The notes under the pieces: model-generated
What the model was told of the DNA's origin: nothing
The model's database searches: none
Seen by the model: only the letters and a program-made list of their open reading frames with translations
In this document: positions 1 through 5,061 of the stretch, piece by piece
How positions within the stretch are numbered: position 1 is the stretch's first letter
Layout: each line of letters begins with the position of its first letter
Program-made: the position numbers and the translations under genes
Origin: Nitrososphaeraceae archaeon
Lineage (GTDB): Archaea > Thermoproteota > Nitrososphaeria > Nitrososphaerales > Nitrososphaeraceae
Length of the DNA stretch: 5,062 bases
Direction of reading: 5' to 3'
Assembly (NCBI GenBank): GCA_025936955.1
Contig: JAICSL010000156.1
Location: forward strand, 1 to 5,062

Positions 1-527
1 AGTTGATGTGCTTGTTAATATTCAAAGTAGATTGGGTAATTATATAGGTTATCATTGTTTCTATTACAATTTAACGACACTCTTCAAATGACAAATATGT
101 GAGACATTAAAACTAATTAATGGAGTTGTTCATAACTTGGTTTTGGAATGGTATGTTGAGAGTATATCCAGGCGCTATACGGATTCTAGACAAGGCTTAC
201 CGCTTTTATACCTGTGAGAACTACAAGACATACACGAAACCAAGAAGAACGTTATAGTGAAAGTTGTATATACCACAGACCATGCAAATAAAAGAGAACA
301 ATTTAGTTCTGGCCATATTGTAGTAATCTAGTAGTTCGGTTGATATTGCGAGTAAGACGTTGTTCAAAAATATGATGAAGAAAATTGGTGGTTGAATGAG
401 ACTATCTGCTCTAATTAGATAGTGTCATAGCAATAGCTGCCACCTCTCATCGATATCGCATTTGTTTGGATATACTACTTGGCCAACGTAGTGTCATTTT
501 GGTAATACGATCATATCACCAAATATT

Positions 528-550
528 TTATCATTATCATTATCATTATC
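528..550. repeat. TTATCA hexanucleotide tandem repeat
   Basis: The six-base unit TTATCA occurs three times in full and then as a five-base partial copy, with no mismatches. It is a short microsatellite of the kind that arises by replication slippage. On the plus strand, one frame reads it as alternating Tyr-His, which inflates the chance ORF over this stretch. Confidence 0.85.
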
Positions 551-552
551 TC

Positions 553-606
553 AATATATCAGAAGATACTTCTATCAGTATACGGATAAAAATATATCAG
601 AGGATA
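553..606. repeat. pair of 16-base direct repeats
   Basis: Bases 553-568 and 591-606 match at 15 of 16 positions (AATATATCAGARGATA) and start 38 bases apart. They lie just after the TTATCA tandem repeat. No inverted partner, target duplication or flanking gene explains them. Local duplication in AT-rich spacer is the simplest reading; a protein-binding pair is possible but unsupported. Confidence 0.6.
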
Positions 607-714
607 GAAAGGTTATCAAAGCAAAATAAAGATATAACAATACATTGGTTTATTTATGAAAGATTATTGCAATTTGTCAAAATTGTCATAATATGATGAT
701 CCTAAGTTTCTGCT

Positions 715-731
715 AAACATAGAAAAGAAGT
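715..731 (-). terminator. candidate T-rich terminator of the minus-strand secreted protein
   Basis: Read on the minus strand, this stretch is pyrimidine-rich (TTCTTTTCTATGTTT) and starts about 27 bases beyond the TAG stop at 758-760. Archaeal transcription commonly ends at T-rich tracts without a hairpin, and none is obvious here. Placement is by composition only. Confidence 0.3.
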
Positions 732-757
732 ATCTTGGAACCATGTTTGATGTAGTG

Positions 758-988
758 CTAACACTTCAAAGTTATATTTATTCCCTCAGCCGTATTTGAA
801 GTCTGCCCAGCCTTGAAAGGTAGGTTTCTTATCATTCCGTTATATACATTTACTGTAATCATCGTATCTTTGGTAAGACATGGTGGGATAGCAGATACCG
901 AACTATAAATGATAGTTGTGCTAACAGCAACTAGGAGCAGTGCAGCAATGATAGATATTATTGTAATATTCTTGCTATTCATTGTCAT
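758..988 (-). CDS. small secreted or membrane-anchored protein, function unknown
   Basis: I do not recognise the family. The 76-residue product has a short polar N-terminus (MTMNSKN), a strongly hydrophobic segment at about residues 8-29, and a plausible signal-peptidase site after Ser-Val-Ser-Ala at residue 33. If this is cut, a mature peptide of about 43 residues is exported; if not, the protein is anchored by one helix. Cysteines at 37 and 76, the latter the last residue, bracket the mature part and could form a disulfide. The middle is beta-prone (TMITVNVYNG). Two ATGs are possible, codons 1 and 3. The TATA-like box centred near 1007 lies about 26 bases before the second ATG (980-982) but only about 20 before the first, which favours a leaderless 74-residue form. 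It is a single gene. Chance is less likely than for other short ORFs because signal peptide, start and promoter agree. Confidence 0.65.
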   Translation of the reverse strand: MTMNSKNITIISIIAALLLVAVSTTIIYSSVSAIPPCLTKDTMITVNVYNGMIRNLPFKAGQTSNTAEGINITLKC

Positions 989-1003
989 CTGTTCGTGTTG
1001 ACT

Positions 1004-1011
1004 ATTATATG
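1004..1011 (-). promoter_or_regulatory. TATA-like box of the minus-strand secreted protein gene
   Basis: On the minus strand the sequence reads CATATAAT. Its centre is about 25-26 bases before the ATG at 980-982, the normal archaeal distance from TATA box to transcription start. This implies a leaderless mRNA, consistent with the absence of a Shine-Dalgarno sequence. Confidence 0.5.
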
Positions 1012-1148
1012 AATATTCAAATGCTCTTGTTACTGCTAGATATACAATTTGTTTTTAGCGATGTCTTCTATATTGCGGTACTGATTAAGTATGATTACAA
1101 TCGTTTGGATGTTTTTATGTACATATATGAGTATACTCGAAATATATT

Positions 1149-1256
1149 ATGTCTGTGTTAGCAGATTTCCAGTGTATGTTAGTGAATAAAAGGATATCAA
1201 CGTTAAATATATTGGATATGCATAAGTTTGTTGGTTATCTTAAATCTAATCAATAG
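1149..1256 (+). CDS. doubtful 35-residue ORF
   Basis: ATG to TAG gives 35 residues, beginning MSVLADFQCM and ending YLKSNQ. The composition is balanced and not the Lys/Asn/Ile/Phe mix usual for chance AT-rich ORFs. An in-frame TGA at 1128-1130 blocks any longer form. An ATATAT box at 1123-1128 sits about 23 bases before the ATG, close to leaderless spacing. The central part (ISTLNILD, then FVGYLKSN) loosely recalls the beta-turn-beta pattern of small thaumarchaeal sensor-like domains, but this is an impression only. It could be a real microprotein, the stub of a degraded gene, or chance. Confidence 0.25.
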   Translation: MSVLADFQCMLVNKRISTLNILDMHKFVGYLKSNQ

Positions 1257-1401
1257 TTGTTATAATATATCAAAATTATTATCTTAGAATTTATCTATCA
1301 AAATTAGCCCTTTTTTATACTTAAAAATAATTACTAAGACTTGAGACTGTTTCCAAATAGGTTTTTTATGATATAAAAATTAATCAAAAATTTCAAGTAA
1401 T

Positions 1402-1409
1402 TGTATAAC
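1402..1409 (+). promoter_or_regulatory. weak TATA-like box of the glycine-rich protein gene
   Basis: TGTATAAC lies about 22 bases before the ATG at 1428, slightly closer than the usual 26-27. Start sites a few bases into the gene, or use of the overlapping AT-rich bases at 1395-1402, are both possible. No Shine-Dalgarno sequence lies between this site and the start. Confidence 0.35.
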
Positions 1410-1427
1410 TTATATTGTTTCTAATAA

Positions 1428-1778
1428 ATGGTATTAAAGAAGTCATGCAAATTAACGATAGGATTATTGCTAGTGTCACTTACGTCTATAAGCTTAGTAT
1501 CATCCTTTATATCTACGCATAGTACGTTTGCGCATAATACTTGTATAGGGACATTTACCTGCAGTGCAGTTGGCGGAAATGGCGGCCCAGGTGGTGAGAC
1601 GGGCGACGCTACAAGTGGCGACATTGGTCCTGGGGGATCATGTTTTGTAAGCAACAATTCAAAAATTGGAGATGAATGCGGAGGTAGTACAGGTAGTAGC
1701 GAGCCCCGTAGCGGTAGTGGTGATCACAGTATGAACGGTGGTAAGGGTGGAGAGGCCACCCTTAACCTAAGCAGTTAA
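1428..1778 (+). CDS. secreted glycine-rich, cysteine-containing protein
   Basis: The 116-residue product starts with a clear signal peptide: Lys4-Lys5, a hydrophobic core at about 10-28, and a likely cut after Thr-Phe-Ala at residue 35. The predicted mature part (about 36-116) has 22 glycines in 81 residues, in GGNGGPGG, GPGG and GGKGG runs with acidic Gly-Asp steps. It has four cysteines (39, 45, 72, 84), enough for two disulfides. No catalytic motif is visible. It is probably an extracellular, flexible or beta-roll-like surface protein; such glycine-rich secreted proteins occur in soil thaumarchaea, but the role is unknown. The start is fixed because TAA at 1425-1427 is in frame directly before the ATG. 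The glycine part is much richer in G and C than its AT-rich surroundings, which follows from glycine codons. The opposite-strand frame at 1421-1657 is its shadow. Confidence 0.85.
   Translation: MVLKKSCKLTIGLLLVSLTSISLVSSFISTHSTFAHNTCIGTFTCSAVGGNGGPGGETGDATSGDIGPGGSCFVSNNSKIGDECGGSTGSSEPRSGSGDHSMNGGKGGEATLNLSS
1742..1764 (+). other. perfect 9-bp hairpin in the last codons of the glycine-rich gene
   Basis: TAAGGGTGG (1742-1750) and CCACCCTTA (1756-1764) are exact reverse complements around the five-base loop AGAGG. The stem has six G-C pairs, well above the local background. It ends 11 bases before the stop codon at 1776-1778. The codons are Gly-Lys-Gly-Gly-Glu-Ala-Thr-Leu, so part of the left arm follows from glycine codons, but the right arm (Ala-Thr-Leu) need not match it. 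It could stabilise the 3' end of the mRNA, slow ribosomes or aid termination. The structure is seen; any function is inferred. Confidence 0.7.
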
Positions 1779-1794
1779 TCGTTATATTGTTAAT

Positions 1795-1819
1795 AAATCC
1801 ACATTTTTAGAAAGGATTT
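1795..1819 (+). terminator. candidate terminator after the glycine-rich gene
   Basis: Just past the stop codon, AAATCC (1795-1800) and GGATTT (1814-1819) can pair around a 13-base loop that contains a run of five T. The stem is weak. In archaea the T run could itself act as the terminator; a second T run lies at about 1870. Confidence 0.35.
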
Positions 1820-2058
1820 GTTTCGGGTTGCTAAAAATTGATCTCTTTATATTCAGCTGAACTCAAGCCTTTTTCGCATATGTATTTAAAGAAAACTTGT
1901 TGAAGTTATGTCGAACTAATTTCGTTATCTGATTTTCTTTACATAATCTTGATTTTGGTTCAATTGCATGAAGTTGGATGTTTGCCGACCACAGTAACTA
2001 ATAGGCTTTCTCAGTATAATAGAATGTATAATTCAATTAAATCAGCGGTTGCTTGAGT

Positions 2059-2106
2059 GTCTCGCATTGAATAGTAGTTCCCGGTAGATCTGTGTAGAAC
2101 TGAGAC
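2059..2106 (+). other. possible RNA fold, two-block stem
   Basis: GTCTC (2059-2063) and AGTTC (2076-2080) are complementary to the contiguous right arm GAACTGAGAC (2097-2106), leaving a 12-base bulge on the left and a 16-base loop. CCGGTAGA occurs both in the loop (2081-2088) and over the right arm end (2106-2113). The patch is less AT-rich than its surroundings. This may be a small RNA or a chance match; no C/D-box or tRNA signals accompany it. Confidence 0.25.
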
Positions 2107-2180
2107 CGGTAGAATATGAATATCATACTATTAGTCGTCATCTTGGCACACTATGTTATGTTCTAAAGCAGACTTCAAAG

Positions 2181-2190
2181 AGTATAAATA
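2181..2190 (+). promoter_or_regulatory. orphan TATA-like promoter
   Basis: AGTATAAATA, preceded by the purine-rich TTCAAAG, is among the best TATA/BRE-like matches in the window. The expected start would be near 2212. The only nearby ATGs (2203 and 2217) reach stops within three codons, so no protein is encoded. If active, it would drive a non-coding RNA or belong to a lost gene. Confidence 0.35.
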
Positions 2191-2411
2191 CAAAGTGAAA
2201 ATATGTCATAGGAGATATGACAAATTGAAAGTATTTGTTCTCATTAATAAATATTAGAAAATCTGACAACTCTAGTACAACATTCCAACGGTCAAATCCT
2301 ATGCCAAATTATTCAAATCATTTAAACGATTAATCATATGCATAGAGTCAACTTCAATATATTTAATAACATTTATTATGAATATATATACTTACACTTG
2401 TTGATAAGTAA

Positions 2412-2691
2412 AAAATATGCTTTACTTTTTTGTCTGGTGATAATAATTGTATCTGGAATTTTATTGTTAAACGCACTGTCAAAGCTACCGAAATAAGCAT
2501 TGTTGCAAAAGACAAGAAAAAAGAAATATTAATGAGAATAATTTTCTGAATAAAAGACAAAACAAGGCACAAACAAAGGACAAGAATTAACTACAACTAT
2601 AGTCACAGTCAATATCAACATTATTAGTAAAAGTAGTGATGAATCATTTACATCAGTTCCACGCCATAATCTTATTGAAGACGAATTATGA
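2412..2691 (+). pseudogene. possible remnant of a frameshifted gene
   Basis: Two plus-strand frames follow each other, each with a protein-like stretch and no usable start. The first (2412-2549) includes WNFIVKRTVKATEISIVAKD and ends at TGA 2547-2549. The second (2554-2691) includes GQELTTTIVTVNINIISKSS and ends at TGA 2689-2691. Alternating Thr/Val/Ile suggests beta strands of a surface-type domain, and one frameshift near 2510-2555 would join the parts. No family is recognised. The overlapping minus-strand frame at 2363-2572 starts with TTG and looks like a shadow. Chance reading in AT-rich DNA remains quite possible. Confidence 0.2.
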
Positions 2692-2896
2692 TGTTGTTAT
2701 TATTTGCTTTTGTTACTAGTTAATACGCAAGACTTTATTTTATTAGCATGCCAGTCATTTTAGTATGAATGATCAAAGTACGACATAAAACAGGATTACC
2801 AATTCAACAAATAAAAGATAGCCTTTAATTCCGTCATGCTGGTTATAATATGTTTAATGCAAACCTTAACTATCTCCTTGTTTATATAATATAGTA

Positions 2897-3049
2897 ATGG
2901 GTGCTGCCGAAAATGTTAGAGCTACTCCCAAAGAACAAAAGTTTGAGTGTAATGTATGCAAAAAGGTGTTTGACAGTTTGTATATTGTAAACTATCACAA
3001 ACTTTTAGAACATAGTGAATCTAAGCGACCACCAATAGGAGTTGGATAA
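2897..3049 (+). CDS. mini C2H2 zinc-finger protein
   Basis: The 50-residue product carries one classical zinc finger: Cys18-x2-Cys21-x12-His34-x4-His39, with Phe16 two residues before the first Cys and Phe25 four after the second, as in C2H2 fingers. The usual core leucine position is taken by Tyr29/Ile30-Val31. A basic tail ending RPPIGVG follows. Zinc should be bound by the two Cys and two His; the role is probably nucleic-acid or protein binding in the cytoplasm. Single-finger proteins of this size are known in archaea, including thaumarchaea. A TAA at 2867-2869 is in frame upstream with no other start between, so the ATG is secure. No Shine-Dalgarno sequence is present. TATA-like sites at 2843-2850 and 2853-2858 would give leaders of about 15-25 bases; the TTATATAAT at 2882-2890 is too close to serve. 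It stands alone between spacers. Confidence 0.85.
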   Translation: MGAAENVRATPKEQKFECNVCKKVFDSLYIVNYHKLLEHSESKRPPIGVG

Positions 3050-3428
3050 GCGACGCCTCTATTGAATTGTTTAGTCGTTATTCTTTTTTATTAGAGGTAG
3101 ATTTATCGATAATTATTTTATAACATAAGAATCAAAATCGAGAAAATATGTATTTATACTAACATATAATTAGCTTAAATCTATTTGAAACCAAACACCT
3201 TATACATTCTTATAGGCTGCTCTCTTAGGTAAGATACTGATAGTCGACAATCACAGGAAAATCTGTTAATTATTCAACTACTTTAATTTTCTAATTGATC
3301 ATCTTACTGATTATAATCTTATTTATTTTTTCTTCTCATTACCTTCTCACATTCTTGACCATCCGGTATGTATTACTGCTTTAAACGGTTGTTCCTGCAG
3401 TTGTAATTACAGAACCACGGGACAAAAC
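3050..3428. other. intergenic region without a supportable gene
   Basis: Beyond the terminator of the zinc-finger gene, I see only short frames. A minus-strand stretch at about 3350-3410 reads EQPFKAVIHTGWSRM before a stop, in a different frame from the probable pseudogene that lies just above it in coordinates. It may be a further piece of the same decayed locus or chance. No repeat, RNA or regulatory site stands out. Confidence 0.4.
3078..3092 (+). terminator. T-rich terminator after the zinc-finger gene
   Basis: TTATTCTTTTTTATT, with six consecutive T at 3084-3089, begins 28 bases past the stop. CCTCTA at about 3056-3061 could pair with TAGAGG just after the T run, but the loop is long. 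The T run alone fits archaeal termination. Confidence 0.5.
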
Positions 3429-3641
3429 TTATTTTATTATTTTCGTCTTGTAACCCGAACCTGCTTTCTTACTAGCGGCAGCTCCTACTCTATGTTTTAG
3501 ATATGAATTTGCAGCCTTATTCATAACATCTACATATGTATCTATGATATCTCCTTTTACAAGTCGAATGATCTTTTTGTTATCGTTGTATCTGTGTCAT
3601 TAATTATTGTACACATCTCCATTTCTTGCCGTATCGTCCAC
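3429..3641 (-). pseudogene. stop-interrupted small gene, family unknown
   Basis: On the minus strand, a frame from the GTG at 3639-3641 reads DDTARNGDVYNN, meets adjacent stops (TAA, TGA at 3597-3602), and then continues open for 55 codons to TAA at 3429-3431. The second part looks strongly protein-like: VKGDIIDTYVDVMNKAANSY, then KHRVGAAASKKAGSG and a basic KTKIIK end. Its only ATG is internal (3522-3524, 31 residues). A second frame starts at ATG 3620-3622 (MEMCTIIND) and stops at 3557-3559; a single frameshift there would join it to VKGDIID for about 64 residues. Either way, no intact gene with a good start spans the conserved-looking part. It is divergent from the transporter and shares its upstream region. 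Decay, a sequencing error or a short real gene from the internal ATG are the alternatives. Confidence 0.4.
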
Positions 3642-3658
3642 AATTTTATTGTCTTAAC

Positions 3659-3666
3659 TTTTAAAT
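3659..3666 (+). promoter_or_regulatory. TATA box of the MFS exporter gene
   Basis: TTTTAAAT is centred 27 bases before the ATG at 3690, exactly the archaeal TATA-to-start distance, so the mRNA is probably leaderless. There is no Shine-Dalgarno sequence. The core is nearly palindromic and could also serve the minus strand, where the GTG of the decayed gene lies about 21 bases away. Confidence 0.6.
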
Positions 3667-3689
3667 GAAACACCATGATTACCTAATAA

Positions 3690-4988
3690 ATGGCTAGTCA
3701 AGTGAAACAGCCTTCACTTTTTCCTATATTATTGGTTAATTTTGTAAGTACTCTGGGTTTTAGTATTGTTTTGCCTTTCTTAGTTTTTTTAGTCATGAAA
3801 TATGGAGCTAATGCTATAGTTTATGGTCTACTGGCTGCTACTTATCCTGCTTTTCAACTTATTGGAGCTCCAGTTTTAGGAAGATGGTCTGATATTTTTG
3901 GAAGGAAAAAAGTTCTTCTATTGAGTAATGCAGGAACATCAGTTGGTTGGATATTATTTCTTTTTGCATTATTTTTACCCATTGAAAAATCCTTTAGTAT
4001 TGATATCAAGTACCTTGGAACATTTCTCATTATTGTTCCATTGTTGTTCTTATTTCTTGCTCGAGCTATTGACGGCATTACTGGTGGGAATATATCTGTT
4101 GCCAATGCTTATCTTGCAGACCTTTCATCAGATGAAACTAGGAGTAAAAACTTTGGAAAAATGGCTATATCTTCTAATCTAGGGTTTATTCTCGGTCCTG
4201 CGTTGGCTGGAATTTTAGGGGGAACTGTCTATGGAGCAATACTGCCAGTACTAGCTGCATTAATTCTATCTTTGGTCACGTTAATTGTAATAGGCTTCCT
4301 GTTAAGAGAATCACGTCTATCGTCAGAAGAAATATTAGTTCCGGAAGAACGCACCATCAGAAAGATTTTTTCGCAGGAATGCAGAGAACCATATTCTACT
4401 GTAAACACTAAAAAACATAGATTGCGAGATGTTTTCAAACTAAAACATATTTCTTTTTTACTTATAGTGTATTTTTTGATATTTCTTGGATTTAATATCT
4501 ATTATGCTTCTTTTCCTACACATGTAGCTAATGATCTTAAATGGTCAGTAACTCAATTGGGAATGTTTTATGCAATATTAAGTGGAATAATGGTTTTGGT
4601 CCAAGGCCCTGTCTTACGTAAAGCATTAAAAAAATTCTCAGAGGAAAAATTGGTAGTGATTGGTAGCATGATACTAGGTATAAATTTTATTTTATTTGTA
4701 TCAAATAATATTGTCTCAGTGGGGGGAGCCGTAATACTATTCGCAGTTGGGAACGGTCTTATGTGGCCCTCTTTCATGTCTATATTGTCAAGACGTGCCG
4801 GGTCAAACCTTCAAGGAGCAGTACAGGGTGTTGCAGGTAGTTTTGGAGGCCTGGCAAGTATCGTTGGGTTAACTTTGGGTGGATTTTTGTATAATTCAAT
4901 TGGGTCATCTACTTTTATGATTAGCGCCGGAGTAATATTGGCTATTTTTGTCATGTCTTTTCGGTTATTGAAAAAGGAGGAGACTTAA
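3690..4988 (+). CDS. MFS exporter, DHA1 (TetA-like) family
   Basis: This complete 432-residue protein has two six-helix halves (helices roughly 11-36, 43-63, 75-97, 108-127, 157-178, 182-205, then 253-276, 287-308, 319-339, 343-365, 378-401, 405-426) and a polar central loop at about 206-252. Motif A is GRWSDIFGRKK (64-74) with Asp68 and Arg72. Motif B is RAIDGITGG with Arg125. The antiporter motif C is GFILGPALAGILGG (165-178). The ITGG...YLADLSSDETR stretch resembles TetA-type drug:proton antiporters. It should therefore sit in the cytoplasmic membrane and expel a small molecule in exchange for protons; the substrate cannot be read from sequence, and resistance should not be assumed. An in-frame TAA at 3687-3689 fixes the start. 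Length is normal. It is monocistronic as far as seen, with no adjacent regulator. The frames at 3854-4105, 3928-4182, 4229-4438 and 4568-4777 are shadows. Confidence 0.95.
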   Translation: MASQVKQPSLFPILLVNFVSTLGFSIVLPFLVFLVMKYGANAIVYGLLAATYPAFQLIGAPVLGRWSDIFGRKKVLLLSNAGTSVGWILFLFALFLPIEKSFSIDIKYLGTFLIIVPLLFLFLARAIDGITGGNISVANAYLADLSSDETRSKNFGKMAISSNLGFILGPALAGILGGTVYGAILPVLAALILSLVTLIVIGFLLRESRLSSEEILVPEERTIRKIFSQECREPYSTVNTKKHRLRDVFKLKHISFLLIVYFLIFLGFNIYYASFPTHVANDLKWSVTQLGMFYAILSGIMVLVQGPVLRKALKKFSEEKLVVIGSMILGINFILFVSNNIVSVGGAVILFAVGNGLMWPSFMSILSRRAGSNLQGAVQGVAGSFGGLASIVGLTLGGFLYNSIGSSTFMISAGVILAIFVMSFRLLKKEET

Positions 4989-5061
4989 CTTCTACTGAAA
5001 CTAAATTGTCATTATAATTTCTTCCCCTGCCTTTTTCAATTAAAAGTCTATATTCTCCTGT
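4951..5061 (-). CDS. possible C-terminal end of a convergent gene, cut by the window edge
   Basis: On the minus strand, a frame is open from the right edge to TGA at 4951-4953, giving 36 residues beginning TGEYRLLIEKGRG and ending SITEKT. It reads like ordinary protein (LVSVEVKSPPF). It would overlap the exporter's last 38 bases tail to tail. Only 74 of its bases are outside the exporter, so an open frame by chance is quite possible, and the same stretch carries the exporter's likely terminator. The start lies outside the window. Confidence 0.25.
   Translation of the reverse strand, partial: TGEYRLLIEKGRGRNYNDNLVSVEVKSPPFSITEKT
5018..5036 (+). terminator. pyrimidine-rich terminator after the exporter
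   Basis: A run of T and C (TTTCTTCCCC, then CTTTTT) starts about 30 bases past the TAA stop. It has no hairpin, which fits archaeal termination at T-rich tracts. Confidence 0.45.

Larger units (their letters stand above)
1..757. other. long region without a supportable gene
   Basis: No convincing gene is visible here. Several frames between about 120 and 400 read for 25 to 60 codons between stops on both strands. Plus-strand frames through 121-310 give protein-like stretches broken by in-frame stops, and a minus-strand frame is open from about 410 down to 220 but has no good start. Because two or three frames are open over the same bases, I cannot choose among them. A frame open from the left edge (base 2) to a TGA ending at base 91 could be the last 29 codons of a gene, or chance. 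The 466-696 frame starts with TTG and is rich in Tyr, His and Ile from a simple repeat, so I do not call it. The stretch may hold old gene remains or only spacer. Confidence 0.5.
1779..2896. other. long intergenic region with few supportable features
   Basis: Over 1.1 kb separates the glycine-rich gene from the zinc-finger gene. No ORF here has both a good start and protein-like composition. It holds a good promoter-like site at 2181-2190 with no ORF after it, a foldable, relatively GC-rich patch at 2059-2106, and a possible decayed gene at 2412-2691. A minus-strand ATG ORF of 34 codons (2037-2141) crosses the foldable patch but lacks a well-placed TATA box. Nothing resembles a tRNA, an array or a terminal inverted repeat. 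Long AT-rich spacers are compatible with the suspected lineage. Confidence 0.5.

Noticed and set aside
121..400. Possible transposase or other gene remnant
   Set aside because: Several frames look protein-like but are broken by stops and compete with one another; no DDE or recombinase motif and no terminal inverted repeats are visible.
364..400. C-box-like ATGATGA sequences (also near 694 and 2637)
   Set aside because: No matching D box (CTGA) lies at suitable distance, so C/D guide RNAs are not supported.
466..696. 76-residue plus-strand ORF
   Set aside because: It starts with TTG, has no TATA box at suitable spacing, and its Tyr-His run comes from the TTATCA simple repeat; the rest is Ile/Lys/Arg/Tyr rich as expected for chance AT-rich frames.
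1421..1657. 78-residue minus-strand ORF rich in Pro
   Set aside because: It is the antisense shadow of the glycine codons of the secreted protein gene.
2037..2141. 34-residue minus-strand ORF starting MTTNSMIF
   Set aside because: No TATA box about 26 bases upstream, an overlapping frame is equally open, and the bases can fold as RNA, so coding is not supported.
2280..2310. tRNA T-arm-like GGTCAAATCC
   Set aside because: The conserved GTTC is incomplete and no acceptor, D or anticodon stems fit around it.
2363..2572. 69-residue hydrophobic minus-strand ORF
   Set aside because: TTG start and a composition expected from T-rich antisense reading; no promoter or signal-peptide logic supports it.
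3854..4777. Four ORFs of 69-84 residues on either strand
   Set aside because: All lie wholly inside the well-supported exporter gene and have no domain logic.
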